From positions 35,020,122-35,084,121 of the forward strand of contig NC_092794.1 in NCBI RefSeq assembly GCF_918797505.1: a DNA stretch of 64,000 nucleotides, written 5' to 3'. Of the stretch, positions 10,387 to 22,652 are shown piece by piece. The stretch's first letter is position 1. Each line of letters starts with the position of its first letter. The position numbers and the translations under genes are program-made. This stretch comes from Bemisia tabaci. Lineage: Eukaryota > Arthropoda > Insecta > Hemiptera > Aleyrodidae. Under the pieces are notes generated by a model. That model was given only the letters and a program-made list of their open reading frames with translations. It did not search any database and was not told where the DNA came from.

Positions 10387-11848
10387 GTACACATATATGT
10401 AATTTAACGTATTTTCTTTTTTTAAAAATTCTGTACGAGCGCAACAACGTTTCTGAATGCATCTATGAGAGCTCTTGGTTGAATACTATCGGATAAAAAT
10501 GACGGAACACACCCTAGTGTTCCTAATTTAGGTTAAAAGACGTGTTTTCTTCGGCAACCTTGGGCTGCGTAGGTCGGCTCTGGCAACGCATTTTCGGCGC
10601 AGGATTTACGTTGGTAAGAGTGGTTGTAAGACAATGAAAAAAATACGTGCATCTGCAGCACACGCCATACTTTATTTTAGGTGATAAAAGGAAATATTAG
10701 ATGCAAAATGGGTTTGTAATAAATCGATTTAAAATCGAATAACATATGTGTGATCTCATGCAACTAACTCTGAAAATGAAAATAACAAGTTACATATATG
10801 TCATTCCACGCAACCGATTGTGCGGCCAATTAAATAAGTATATGACTAAAATTTACTTATAATTTGATTTATGCTGGCAAAAACAGTATTCTTCTAATAT
10901 CAAATCTTTTCTAAGACTAATATTTTCTTTTTTTTTCAATGAAATGTACTTAAGCATGTTTTTCACATAACATCTCTTTTCTAGGGCTATCACCAAAGCT
11001 GCATAGAATCACATATATGTAACTTCTCCTTTTATTTTTTTTATCAAAGTTGCAGGGACCTACATGTAACTACCACTTAGGGGGGCAATCTGGAGTCAGG
11101 AAGAGCCTCCTCCCGCCGCCCCCCCTCCCAAAAAAAATAATTGGGACTCTATTTTTTTCAAAGATCTTTAGGCAGAACAATTTTTATATCTAAATTTGTG
11201 ATCCAAAATTAATTCACGCCATAGAGGGTTAAGAGACTGTAAGCTTGAAAAAAAATTAGAGAGTCTGAACTTTGTATTTTCACTTGGTACTAATGTAAAA
11301 GTGGGAACATCAGAGAATGCAACATTTTTCTCGTTTCTAGGGCTCTTTCCCGGATTTCCTTCGCTTTTCATGATTTTTCCTGCTTTTCAATCCGTTCTGT
11401 CCAAAGAAGGGCCGAGAGATGCTTGCTATATTCAGGGAAAACACTTTTAACACAGCGAGAGAACTCCTGAAAATCGTGGAACTTCGGGCGAGTAGGAAGC
11501 ATACGCATTTCTTGGCTAAAATGTGCAAAATTTATATTTTGGATAAATCATTTTTGAATGTGCAAGTTGAAAGGGGGAAAAATTCAGGAGATAATTTTTT
11601 CACCGAAAATATATTACACTTCATCAGAATCGATAATGTTAAACCATCATTAAAGTGGAAATTGATAATTATTAAATTTGTGCAACCGATCTCACATAAC
11701 AGTCAAAAAACCAGTCATGGTAAGCCAACTTCACGCCCCAAAACCATTTTTTTTTACTTTTCTAAAGATGAACTTTTGATGAAAGCAAGAGTGCTTTGCG
11801 GTTAATATTTTATGGTTTAATATTTCATTCAATATCCAAAGAGATTTT
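10387..11848. other. No gene recognised
   Basis: AT-rich non-coding sequence with a C/A-rich simple patch near 11105-11145. The longest open frames show no domain. Confidence 0.45.
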
Positions 11849-12190
11849 TCAAATCTGTTGAACATATGAATTTAAACCTAACAGGGGAGTTTTCCCTACA
11901 TTAGTAATTGTAAATGAAAGCTTACGGACAAGACTCTGATTTGGCAGTCTACAATCTAGAACGGCATGTCCACAGGAGTCGATACGAGCACCACCATAGC
12001 CCAGAACCATCGCTTTGCTTTGTAGGAGGACGGTTGAAGAGTTTTTGACTTGATCAAAAATGCAGCGTGGCAGAATATTGACCTCAGCTCCGGTGTCCAA
12101 TTTGAAGTTCACAGTTTGGCCATTGACAATGATGTTTTCCATCCAGCATCTATCAGGAGTCGTTACGCTATGGATGTTGATTTCATCAGG
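11849..12190 (-). pseudogene. Ty3/Gypsy retropepsin fragment
   Basis: The active-site motif LDTGAEVNILP is followed by the flap-like GYGGARIDSCG and the closing PLLGL, the order expected of a Gypsy aspartic protease of the K02A2.6-like type. It lies just downstream of the gag at 12417-13253 on the same strand. A stop follows right after the domain, and no RT is found to the left, so pol has been lost. Confidence 0.8.
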
Positions 12191-12416
12191 GGTAGCAGGA
12201 CCGATACGAACGTTAACTTCTTTGGATTGTGACGAACTGTTCGACTCATTCTCTTTCGAAACTGAGAAGATTAAAGTTATCGACTAGTGGTGACTGACAC
12301 GGTTGTATCATTGAGATTTCAGAAATATACAGGTAATCACTAGCGTTAATATTTTCCGAACGACCGCACGATCTGGATTGAACATTTTAAAGCTGACTCG
12401 GGTCACTAATGGATGA

Positions 12417-13253
12417 TCAATGACCACACTGATTTTGTAAGTTAACTTGATCAGCCGTTTTGGGAATAGGTTCAGAGCCACTTGAACTTTTAGGTTTGGA
12501 CCGGCATTTGTTGGGAAAATGATTTAGCCGTTGACACAAGGTGCACTTTTGACCGTACGCTGGACACTGGCGAATATGATGCTTGTAACCGCAATTCCGA
12601 CAATTGAATTGCTTGGCTGAAGACTGTTGTTGATGACTACTTGGAGTCGGCGTTGTTGTAGAGACGTTTGGTTGACTTCTACGATTGTTGACTGAATCGA
12701 TAGCAGTAGTCTTTGACGCGTCACTGGCCATTTCGTTGGCTCGGAGTTTACCGGTTTCGACCGAACGACACAATTTAACAACTTTCTCGAATTCGTAGTC
12801 TTCACCAAGCAACCGTTCGCGAAGAATTTGATTGTTAATGCCGATAATGATTCGATCCCGAATGAGTGACATTTTGAGATCTTTGAAATTGCAATGTTCG
12901 GACAGTTTTTTAAGAGCGAGAAGAAAAGTTTCGAAATCTTCACCCTCTTTTTGAACTCTCGTAAAAAACTGATACCGCGAAAACACTTCATTCGATATCG
13001 GTTTGACATAATCATCAAGAGCGGAAGTGAGTTTCGCCACAGTGTCGGCTTTGTCGTCAGCCAGATCAAGAGAGTTGATGAGCTCCTCTGCTTCGGTGCC
13101 GATTAGGTTCAAAAAGATCGCTTTTTGAACAGCTGCTTCCTTCTTACTGATTTCAGCTCCCACACTGTAGTTGGTCCACTGCCTCTTGAACTTTTCCCAA
13201 TTCTTTAGGATGTCTTCGTTCACCTCAAAAAAGGAACCACAGTAAGAACTCAT
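12417..13253 (-). CDS. Ty3/Gypsy Gag with two zinc knuckles
   Basis: The start chosen is ATG 13253 (MSSYCGSFFEVNED); the upstream extension is leader. The capsid-like part has the Gypsy gag pattern (NWEKFKRQWTNY, then FETFLLALKKL and LIRDRIIIGI). A Gln/Ser/Thr linker leads to two knuckles, CRNCGYKHHIRQC and CTLCQRLNHFPNKC. The length (~279 residues) is ordinary for this clade and the frame is intact. The protease lies downstream after a ~230-bp broken stretch. The 5' LTR and primer site lie upstream at 13941-14183. Confidence 0.85.
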   Translation of the reverse strand: MSSYCGSFFEVNEDILKNWEKFKRQWTNYSVGAEISKKEAAVQKAIFLNLIGTEAEELINSLDLADDKADTVAKLTSALDDYVKPISNEVFSRYQFFTRVQKEGEDFETFLLALKKLSEHCNFKDLKMSLIRDRIIIGINNQILRERLLGEDYEFEKVVKLCRSVETGKLRANEMASDASKTTAIDSVNNRRSQPNVSTTTPTPSSHQQQSSAKQFNCRNCGYKHHIRQCPAYGQKCTLCQRLNHFPNKCRSKPKSSSGSEPIPKTADQVNLQNQCGH

Positions 13254-13585
13254 CAAGTGAGAACTTTGTTTAATGGGGTGATTATAATCATTTCTATAAT
13301 GATTTCTTTTGAATAAAATCTTGATATAAAGGGGAGAGCGCAAAGAACCATTCTTGCTACATAAAAAGCAACATTTGTCACTAAAAGATTAGTTCTGGTT
13401 GAATATATTTTTCGTAGATCTTGTGTATTTCTATTAGAAATGGCTTGATGAGAAACTCCATCACGAAAAAACACGTAAAGAATTGCAAGGAGCAATAGAA
13501 ATTCCACGATTAGCGAGGAATATTTTAATTTTCTTGAGTTCTGCGATTGGCGAGGAACTGAAGAGGAATTTAACACATTTGAAGG

Positions 13586-13733
13586 AAAGTCCACGACATT
13601 TGGTCACAAACAAGACATCGAAATAAGCACTAAGAGATCCAAGATTAGCGAGGAAAGAAAAGTCCATGACATTTGGTCACGACAAGACATCGAAATAAGC
13701 ACTAAGAAATCCAAGATTAGCGAGGAATAGGTA
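13586..13733 (-). repeat. Two-copy 73-bp tandem repeat in the Gypsy leader
   Basis: The segment AAAGTCCACGACATTTGGTC...AAGATTAGCGAGG repeats after 73 bp with few changes, and a partial unit lies just before. It is within the long (~690 bp) untranslated leader between the primer site and gag. Confidence 0.8.
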
Positions 13734-13940
13734 ATTTCCGAAGACCGAACGCGTTAAAATTGATTAAAACATTTCGAACTTAATCGATATTCTAAAATTT
13801 GTTAAAAGAAGAATTGGTGCTACGAACACGACATTAAAAAATTGTGTTGCACTATGCCATTTTAGGCCACGGATTGGCGTGGTCGGGCCGCCGTGTCGCC
13901 ACTTATCCTGCTGCTTGGCACGAATCCGTTTTCCTTCCTT

Positions 13941-13957
13941 GTTTATCCTCGTCGCTA
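13941..13957 (-). promoter_or_regulatory. Primer-binding site, tRNA-Ser-like
   Basis: The minus strand reads TAGCGACGAGGATAAAC directly inside the proposed 5' LTR. It matches TGGCGACGAGGAT, the tRNA-Ser-type primer site common in this Gypsy clade, with one mismatch in the first 13 bases. Confidence 0.6.
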
Positions 13958-14183
13958 TGGTTCAAGATGAAAGGGTGGTTGCACACAAGAACGGAACACT
14001 GGATTGAGACTAAGGCATTTTAGTAGAAAATGCAAGAAATGCAAATATTCAACAGTCACAAATACAGGACATGATCACAAGCAAGCAAGAGCAAGAATGG
14101 CGAATGCCTCGTTGATGGATGACGACCGTCGGTGAGAGACGATGGGTATTGACGTCATGATGACATGACATCACTATCCAACA
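13958..14183 (-). repeat. Proposed 5' LTR of the Gypsy gag-pro element
   Basis: On the minus strand the segment runs from TGTTGGATAGTGATG to TCTTGAACCA (TG...CA) and abuts the primer site. It contains a CRE-like TGACGTCA. No second LTR copy is present because the 3' side of the element is missing, so the outer boundary rests on the TG motif only. Confidence 0.55.
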
Positions 14184-14439
14184 ATAAAAATTCACGATCG
14201 TGAAACGGGTTTACCGCAGGGAACGGATATTGAATTTCTTGAGGCTTATTCAATTTTAAAAAAAAATTTCTTAAATATTATTAGACAACATTACATTGTT
14301 TTATTTTAAACAAATGTTTTGATTCCTAATTACTCAATCTACAAAATATTGCTTTCAATTGATTCGACCATAATATCAATGATCATTGTGATCAAGACGT
14401 ATTTTTTAATGTTATTTACCCGTCGCTTTTACAGTGCTC

Positions 14440-14655
14440 CCGGCGGGCGCTTTGCTACACCTAATCGCCATCCTTGTCTATCGGAACAGAGGTCATCTGG
14501 TAAATAGATCCTCGTATTTTCATTTTGAATGCCACCTATCTAAGATTTTGCTGGGCGTCTCCTATACATTTCCTTCCAAGAGGAAACCATTTTAGTACCT
14601 CCTCAGGCAGTTTTTCATCCACCATTCGTTAAATATGACCATACCAGATAACCTG
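14440..14655 (-). pseudogene. LINE-type endonuclease/RT C-terminal tail remnant
   Basis: The minus strand translates to IWYGHI-stop-RMVDEKLPEEVLKWFPLG and on to GDAQQNLR, with several stops. The W-GH-RM...P motif is typical of the C-terminal end of insect non-LTR retrotransposon ORF2 proteins. Only about 70 codons survive, so the clade cannot be named. Confidence 0.5.
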
Positions 14656-15117
14656 ATTTTTTTACCCGTAAAAAAACTAAAAATTTAAATTTTCCCAAAT
14701 TTAGTCAAAAGAGGAGGGTGTAAATTTGAATAAATGCAACTTCCCCCATTCGTAACTTTATCGCGAAAGCCTGGGCAGATCTTAGATTTTGCCCGCAAAA
14801 TCAAGCGTATGCAACCCGGCACTCCGCAGAGTTAAAGTAGTTGCATGTTTGGCCTGAACCCAACTTCGTACATAAGTATATTCATAGATTATGATATGCT
14901 CCTCGGAATATTCAAATATCGAGGGTATATTTCGGGAAGGCATCTTAGTTAGTTTATATACCGTCATTTTGTTTGTGATGAGTTTTCTTTTTTAACTGAG
15001 AAGCCCTCAGGATATTAGGACACAGGATATTCTCGGATATTTCCAATCCAAAGAGAGTAAAGGAAATGAATTTGAAAACAACTGAAAATCGAGTTACTTT
15101 AATTAATTTTTTGATAG
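14656..15117. other. No gene recognised
   Basis: AT-rich stretch between the LINE remnant and the Helitron frame. Any Helitron Rep (HUH) domain that should precede the helicase is not detectable here. A TAG lies directly before the ATG at 15118, in frame. Confidence 0.45.
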
Positions 15118-17325
15118 ATGGGTCCCTTGCATAAACGGTATCCTGCCGTTACTCACTCAGCTGTGCATTTAGAAAATGGAGAGAGGATATACTTCAATGA
15201 GTCAAATTTCAAACATAAAATTACGACGCCGCCTAGAACAACGTTGACGGCTTTCTTTGATCTATGCAAGTGTGACAACTTCGCTAAAACTTCATTTTAC
15301 GCTGATGTTCCCTGCTATTATACTTGGTACAGAATAAAAAAAGAATGGAATCGGCGGAAGCTAGGTACACCCGTTAAGAGGCCGCCTTTTGTGATTAAGG
15401 ACGATGCAATCGGACGCGTGTACACTGTGAATGTTAAAAATTTTGATTGCTTTTGTCTCAGAATGTTGTTGCATCATATTAAAGGCCCCACAAACTTTAA
15501 AGATCTTTTAACCATAGACAATCAAGAATTTAGATGTTATGAAGACGCATGGGAACACTTGGGACTCCTTCAACAAAACGATCATTGGGATGCAACTATT
15601 CAGCAAGCAATCATGTGCCGTTCCCCTCATCAAAAAAGAGAACTATTTGGTTTGCTTATAACTTCTTGCGGTCTTAATCATCCTGCAGAATTTTGGGAAA
15701 AATACAAAAAAGAATTTTCAGAAGATATCCTCTATAAATATAAAAAAATCGATGGAAACCTTACTTACTGCGATCTCATTTGTAATGAGGCTTTAATTTT
15801 AATTGAAGACAAAATAATGTCAATTGATGGTAAGAAATCGAGTGAATATGGTTTACCGGAGACTCAACGAGCGAGTAATGATAGAGTTGACCATCTTTTT
15901 AAAGACGTGTGCGAACATGATATTTCGGAATTAAAAGATTTTTTTTCAAATATTACATTAAGACCTGATGAGGCAAAAGTTTTTGAGACTGTCTCTGAAT
16001 TAATTGAAAAAAAAGAAGGTGCTCTCCTGTTCCTGGACGCGCCAGGCGGAACGGGAAAAACCAACGTTTTGAACTATATTTTGGCGAAACTACGGATCAA
16101 AAAAGAAATCGCAATAGCAGTTGCATCCTCAGGGATAGCAGCCACCCTTCTAAAAGGTGGAAAGACTGCCCATTCTATGCTAAACTTACCTATCAACATA
16201 GCACACATCGAAACACCTATGTGTATTATTAGAAAAAATAGTAGTCGGCACAAGTTATTACGCAGATGCAAGGTATTGGTTTGGGACGAAATAACAATGT
16301 CGCATAAAAAAAGCGTAGAAGCTCTAAATCAAACTTTATAAGATCTGCGAAATAGTTCAGATCTCATGGGAAGATTGGTAGTATTATTAGCTGGCGATTT
16401 TCATCAGATTTTACCGGTTGTCCCTGGAGGCACTGCTGCCGATGAGATAAAAGCTTGCATTAAATCATCAGTGCTATGGAAAAATGTTATCAAATTAACC
16501 TAGAAAACTAACATGAGAGTATTACTCGAAAAAGACGAAGACAGTGAATCATTCTCAGAAGACTTGCTGAAAATCGGTGAGGACGAAATTGAGATTGTTA
16601 GAGACGGGAAAATTGACTTATCGAGGATATTTTACAATATTCTTGAAAAGGAGGACAATTTAATTGATACAGTTTATCCTGATTTAGAACAGAATTATTT
16701 ATATGATGAATGGTTGCATCAACGACCTATCTTAGCTCCCGAAAATTCGGTAGTAAATGACGTCAACAAATCAATTTTACAACGAATACCAGAGAAAGCC
16801 ATAATATATTCATCCATAGATAGCGTTGTAAATCCTGAAAAAAGTTCTTCTTATCCCATCGAATTTTTAAATTCGATAGATATGTCAGGAATTCCATCTC
16901 ATGAACTCGAGCTGAAAGTTGGTGTTCCCTTCATACTCATGAGGAACATTGCTGCGCCGAAATTATGTAATGGAACCAGACTACAAATAACTAAACTTGG
17001 GAAAAATATCATAGAAGCGTAAATTATTACGGGATCTTTCAGAGGCGAAAGCGTTCTTATTCCAAGAATCCCCATAGTCCCAAATGATTTGCCGTTTCAA
17101 TTCAAGAGGCTCCAATTTCCTGTAAAATTAGCATTCGCTTTAACGATCAATAAAGCTCAGGGCCAAACGATATCAATTGCAGGTCTCAATTTAAAGGACC
17201 AATGTTTTTCACACGGACAACTCTACGTGGGATGCTCACGTGTTCGCAGCAGAAAAAATATGCATATTTTCGCTGATGGTGGACTGGCAAAGAATATAGT
17301 TTACAGATCAGTATTGAGTTTATGA
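15118..17325 (+). pseudogene. Helitron PIF1-type helicase, one frame with three stops
   Basis: One reading frame covers the whole interval, broken only by TAA 16339-16341, TAG 16501-16503 and TAA 17020-17022. The N-terminal part matches the Helitron region before the helicase (LENGERIYF, TTLTAFFDLCKCD, VPCYYTW, KGPTNFKDLL). The helicase has Walker A DAPGGTGKT (~16033), ASSGIAATLL, Walker B VLVWDEITM (~16275), GDFHQILPV (~16395), VGVPFILMRN (~16918) and the C-terminal INKAQGQT and YVGCSRV motifs. The Rep nuclease domain is absent. No clear 3' hairpin plus CTRR terminus was found. The helicase would act in rolling-circle transposition, but this copy is inactive unless the stops are read through. 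Confidence 0.9.
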
Positions 17326-18282
17326 TGAAAAGTTCGCTAATAAATTATTTTATAGTGGATATACATATTAGTTTTCAATTTAAATAAAAAAAAAATAGCT
17401 CAAAGAATTAGCTAAACAATGTTTTTACATGGGTTCCACAGTGGCATCAACACTGACACAATTTACCCTAGAAACATCATTATGATGCATCCAAATATCA
17501 TGTAGGATACCTGGGTGAGTTCAAATAAGCGTCTAATCTGGTGTCCCCAGCTGTTTTAATCGTCATAATCTGAGAAACATGGGCAGATCAAATTTTTTTC
17601 TCATTTTCCACACTATTGTTGACTATTACATGCTATTTCCCACTTTATTTGGACTGAAATAAAAATTTAGGAGAACTTTGAATGTGCAAATTGCCTACAT
17701 TTGTCCCAAATTTGCGTGTCCCCCGTGCCTGGTTCTTGACTTTAAATTGATGTTGCAGCATAACTAGAGTGATTATATAAGAAAACTTTATCGGAGATGA
17801 TAGGTAATGCTTTTGAATTTGAGAAAAAAAATATGTCAATTTATTTTTTGCTCCATCAATAACTTTTTCACGCGCTAGAATCATTGTCCCGAGCAACAGT
17901 CAGCAACAGTCAGGAGAGACATGGCAACGATGTAATAAGCTCTAAATGATTGCCGTAACGTTGAGGTTTTTCCAAAAACGACTTTTTTTGTTTTGATTGA
18001 ATAGTTCTCACGTCGTAGATGGCGAAAATTCTGAAATTCGCAAATTTTTGTGCAAGATTAACGTCATTAATGATGCCAAACAGAATGCTATACACGATAA
18101 CTAACAGGGCGTCAAGCATACACACACACACTAATATCAGCTCGTAAAATACTTTCGAAGTGTGCGTTAGGGAAAATTTTCTCTTATTCCGATCCTCTAG
18201 GACGTGTTACTAAATATTCCGTGAAAAAAATCACCAAAATTGTCTTTACTGTTAGAGAAAAGCTTAAAAAACAGCTTATTCC
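17326..18282. other. No gene recognised
   Basis: AT-rich 3' flank of the Helitron frame with an A10 run near 17386. No domain or repeat recognised. Confidence 0.45.
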
Positions 18283-18286
18283 ATCC

Positions 18287-18358
18287 TGTCCCGTTCCATC
18301 TTGTCCCGTTCCATCCTGTCCCATATGTTTCCATCCTGTCCCATGTCCCAGTTTAGTG
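18287..18358. repeat. Short tandem repeat, TTCCATCCTGTCC units
   Basis: Four or more copies of a ~13-19-bp unit built on CCATCCTGTCCC, followed by an inverted relic GGGACAGAGTGG. Confidence 0.75.
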
Positions 18359-18378
18359 GGACAGAGTGGAAAACTGTT

Positions 18379-18860
18379 ACAACTGAGACTTGCTTATTTA
18401 AGCCCTGTAGGCGCTCTTTCCTACCGATTTAAGTGAAACTCAGTAACGGGGGGTATTTTTCAATGGGGAACTCGAATTTTTAGTCGAATTTTGAAAATTC
18501 GAAAATCCAAGATGGCGGACATTTCCTAAAATGCTATCACAGCGCCTAATCAATTGAGGCGTGTTTGTTTAAGCCCTGTAGGCGCTCTTTTCGACCGATT
18601 TAAGTGAAACTTGGTACACGGGGGTATTTTTCAATGGGAAACTTGAATTTTTAGTCGAATTTTCGAAATTCGAAAATCCCAAATGGCGGACATGACCTAA
18701 AATGCTATCTCAGCGTCTAATCAATCGATTTACGCGAAACTTGGTATCCGGGGGTATTTTTGAATGGGAAACTCGAATTTTTAGTCGAATTTTCGAAATT
18801 CGAAAATCCAAGATGGCGGACGTTGCCTAAAATGCTATCTCAGTAACTAATTAATTGATT
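18379..18860 (+). repeat. Satellite-like direct repeats of the AAGATGGCGGA family
   Basis: Three units share GGGGGTATTTTT-AATGGGAAACTCGAATTTTTAGTCGAATTTT and AATCCAAGATGGCGGAC. The spacings between matching points are 170 and 130 bp; the longer units carry an extra ~40 bp (AAGCCCTGTAGGCGCTCTTT). The same family recurs at 59022-59460, 59690-59840 and 61663-62115. Confidence 0.85.
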
Positions 18861-18879
18861 TTAATGAAACTGGACCGGA

Positions 18880-19200
18880 AAACCTTCGCATTAGGAAAAG
18901 AAAGGAAATTTTAATAGGGGTGCAATACATGGTTTCTTATGTATCTTAGGCTACGAAATCGAAAAATTCCTAGGTTTTTTCCATCATGCACAGATTCTCC
19001 CGGAAGATTGACTCTGTTGGAAAAGCTAGATTTTTAAGGAAAATTCCGATTTCTCCGGAAAAATTCCGAATTTTCCCGGGATAAGCCGCACTGATACAGG
19101 TAAATGGAGGTGATCCTCGGAATCAGCGCCAAAAATCTACTCCGAAACCGTTGGCAAATATTCGGAAAATCAAAAAAAAAAAAAAAAAAAAAAAAAAAAA
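18880..19200 (+). repeat. Diverged relative of the fold-back subrepeats ending in A29
   Basis: Words such as TTCTTATGTATCTTAGGCTACGAAATC, CTCCGGAAAAATTCCG and GGAATCAGCGCC resemble the subrepeats of the 4955-6813 arms. A run of 29 A follows at 19172-19200. Confidence 0.5.
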
Positions 19201-21304
19201 CGTTGACCAGTGTAATTGATATGTTAATGAAATTCCTCAAACTTTTCCTGGCTTTACCTCCACTTCAGCGGGTACACGCCCACTTGAAGTTTTAAAATTC
19301 GATGTTTTTGATCAATTTTTGTATTGCAATATTCCAAGAAACAAGAGCTTCTTCTCGTGTTAAAGGAAAACAGTAGGCATTTTGATAAACAGACGGAACT
19401 GTCTAAAAGATAAGCAGAGTAAGCTCCAGATATCTTTCATGACAGATGAATTTTTTTGGTTCTGTAAGATATGAAGGGTTACATGTTTTCAATTATGCTT
19501 TAATTTAGGGCTCGACGATGCTTTTATGACAATTGCGTTCAATTTTCAATTAAAAGTATTATATGTCACCTCTGAGATGAAAGTTTGGGAAATCAGGCAA
19601 AATTAGAGCAAATTTTGGGAAGTGATACAAGTGACGGTGGAAATTCGGGTTTAAGCATAACTATTAAGCTCGACGAGCTATATTTCCTAAGTCTACACCT
19701 AATGAGAGTCAAAATAAAGTTTGGTTTGCCCAAAAATTCACAAAAAAATTTTGGGAGGAAATTGAACCTGGAATTTGACCCTTATTTGAATTCATCCACC
19801 TAGAAAAAAGGTTACAGGTGCAAAAATGGTAAGGGGAGGGCGAAACTGAGAAAACCATGCGTCAAAATTGTAAAGGGAAAGAAAAAAAAATTATTTTAAA
19901 TAATTTATTGAATGGAAAACATAGAATTCAAAATGATGAGAAAGAGTCAATTTTTTTTTTTGATCGGCCCATCCCAAAAGCCATACAGCGAATGCTCATA
20001 TTTTATGCAAATACTTGTGGACAATATTTGATTAATACCTCTGTCATAAATATCATTTTTCATTTTTGAAACATTAATTTTCGGCTACTTAACGATGAAA
20101 ATTGGCAATTTTGTTGAAAAAAAACGTATGATTCTGAATAATATATCATCTGTAGTTTAACTTTTGTCTAATTGCCATGGTTTGTAACAAATGCCAGACT
20201 GCGCTATTTTGCGAAAAATCAATGATTTTTTAAAATTACACAATGAGCAATGCGCAAGTATAAAGATGCCGACATCTATTATTATCATGAACAAGAAGTG
20301 TGGGTAATTTGCCTAATTTGTAAAATTAAGAAAAGGTTCTTATAGTCCAATTGCAATTGCAATCTTATCTGCAATTTAATCAAGAAAAAAAAAGATAACT
20401 AAAAATGACCAACATAACCACAATAAAAGACTTAAACCAGTATAAAATCAACACCACGGCCCGAACCAACATGTCGATCCCAATGATTTGGGACAGGCGA
20501 CTATTATCCTTGACTCATGTAATTAGTCCAAGGTACCTTCACGAATTCACTTAAGATGGCTTTGCATACGTTCGTTTAGAGTGTCGTCCGGAACCTGTAC
20601 TTGCAATCCAGGCTGGAAAGAAATAACGGATGAACTGATGCCTGATCTGAATGCTATTGATTTACTTTCATATTTCTTATTGTAAAATTGAACCTTACAT
20701 CATGCCTTGCCAATCACTTTGTTTAACTATCATTATGCAATCACCATTTTGCAATGATAGTTCATCAATCTAGATATTTTGTCATTTTTCCGCATAACGA
20801 ACTTACACTCCAAAAACCCAAATCAATGGAGGTTGCGGAGATTATCAGTTTCTAAGTTAAAGGTTAGCTGGCGATACTCAGGGTCTCGCAAAGCGAGACC
20901 AGGGCCGGCTTGTCTATAATAATTTGCTAGGATGACTCGATAAAAAGAAGCTGCAGTACTACATCTCTCTTTTTTATTTCTTTAATATATTGATCTATTT
21001 TTTGAAATATGCATATTTGTTGAATAACTGAAAGAGTAGGGGGTTCATAAAAATGAAAACGTCTATTGACCGGCTGGAGGAAAAGAGAAGAAAAATTAAC
21101 ATCATCAGAATGTTCTGTATATGTGTCAGTATGCAAACTGCGAGAAACCAATTAACATGAACGAAAAACAATGTAAGTAGAAATTGAAAGAAATATGGGA
21201 ACCTTCATGGTGAGGGGCCTGTGAAACCGCCCTCTCTTACTCCTCAAGTAATGTCTTTGAGTCAAGTTCTGCAAAATTCTTCTTTATGTAGGACGCCTAC
21301 GGTC
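19201..21304. other. No gene recognised
   Basis: AT-rich, with only short open frames lacking domains. One GC-rich perfect hairpin (GGTCTCGC-AAA-GCGAGACC) lies at 20882-20900. Confidence 0.45.
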
Positions 21305-21544
21305 CACAGTGGGAAAACAGCCGATCTAGCGCCGAAAAAGTCTTGACGCTCGGATCGTTCACTTTCCCATTGGTTTTTCACACTTTACCGGTCTCATATA
21401 TCGAGCCATACACTAATGACAACATTATGCGCCAATTTTTTGTAAATTCAAGAGTTATTGAGCCAAATTTAGTCAAGAGATCAGCTGTAATTTACTTCCC
21501 TTGAAACTGTGTTTCGGTTTGTGGTCTTTGATCGGCCAGCAGAG

Positions 21545-22652
21545 CCCAAGTAGCATTTTGCAACGAAAAAATTGCAATTTAAATGAAATAAAATTTCCAG
21601 ATGATTTCAACTTTCTTGCAAGAAAATTGCAATTATTTTACAACATCTGACCCCCTCATTGTAAAAAAGTTGCAATTTTTTTTTTGCAAAGAAATTTCAA
21701 TATTGACGACCTTTAAATTTCAACCCCTAAATTTTCCGGGGAAATTATAATAATTCGAACCCATGCTTACCTAATGTCCTACGACGTTTAGCAGCATAAA
21801 ATACCGGACGCCCTTGAGTGGGCTTGAACCCGACCCGCGAATGTCATAGCGGAGCCCTCTTCCACTGAGCTACAGGGAGCTGATGATGAGCTTAGTTGCA
21901 ATCACGCCTGTTAAGGCTGTTATCGCATGCATTGCGTCAGTGCGTGGCTCAACATTCATCATAGATTTGATTAACGCCGTTTTTCTCAGGCTTCTTTCTT
22001 TTGCCTATTATTTATTTTTTTTCGTGTTATTTATTTTTTTCATATTTTTTTTGTCTGATTTTTTTTTTCGATATCACGTAATAGGTACTCACACTAAATT
22101 TACACCGGTGTAAATTACACCACATACTAACTTGAGAACTTAAAAATATTTTCAAAAAATATTTTTAAAATATTTTCAAAACTTTCTTAAGGAATATTTT
22201 TAACATGCATGTTTACAGGCAATATTTTTGAATTATTTTGAAAATATTTTTTGTAAACATTTTCAAAATATTCCTTTAAAATGTTTTAAAAATATTTTGA
22301 AAATATTTTACTTACAATATTGCCATGAAAATATTTTGATAAAGGTGACAATATTTTCAAAATATGTTGCGCTATATGGGTTAGGTAGGTGAGACATTTA
22401 AGTCGAAAAAACTTTAAAACAACTAGAGAATTGGATGCCAGGCACATGGCGTGAATTTGTTACAACATGATTGCACCGAAATTGCAGTCTTTATAGTGCC
22501 TTGAAAAACAAGCATAATCTACATTTCTTGCAAACTTATTGCAATAAAATTGCAACTTTTTAAGCGCCTTCAAATGAACGTATAGGCAACAAGCAAAAAT
22601 TGCAATCAACTCACAATCCATTGCAATGAAATTGCAATCCATGCTACTTGGG
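21545..22652. mobile_element. Nested TIR repeat with CCCAAGTAGCA ends
   Basis: Begins CCCAAGTAGCATTTTGCAA and ends TGCTACTTGGG, giving ~11-bp inverted ends. The body is rich in ATTGCAA words. A 20-bp perfect palindrome around TACACCGGTGTA sits at 22097-22116, and AATATTTT-rich inverted stretches at 22140-22350. A truncated relative is at 10143-10386. No target duplication longer than 2 bp was seen. Confidence 0.65.
21809..21880 (-). tRNA. tRNA-like sequence (probable tRNA pseudogene or SINE head)
   Basis: On the minus strand an A-box-like TAGCTCAGTGGAAGAG and a B-box-like GGGTTCAAGCC are spaced as in a tRNA. The anticodon and T stems pair poorly, so a working tRNA is unlikely. It lies inside the nested repeat in the Transib-like element. 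Confidence 0.45.

Noticed and set aside
15118..16341. Host PIF1 helicase gene
   Set aside because: The N-terminal segment has Helitron-specific motifs and the frame is interrupted; transposon origin is better supported.
20882..20900. Rho-independent-like terminator hairpin
   Set aside because: No T tract and eukaryotic context; simply a short palindrome.
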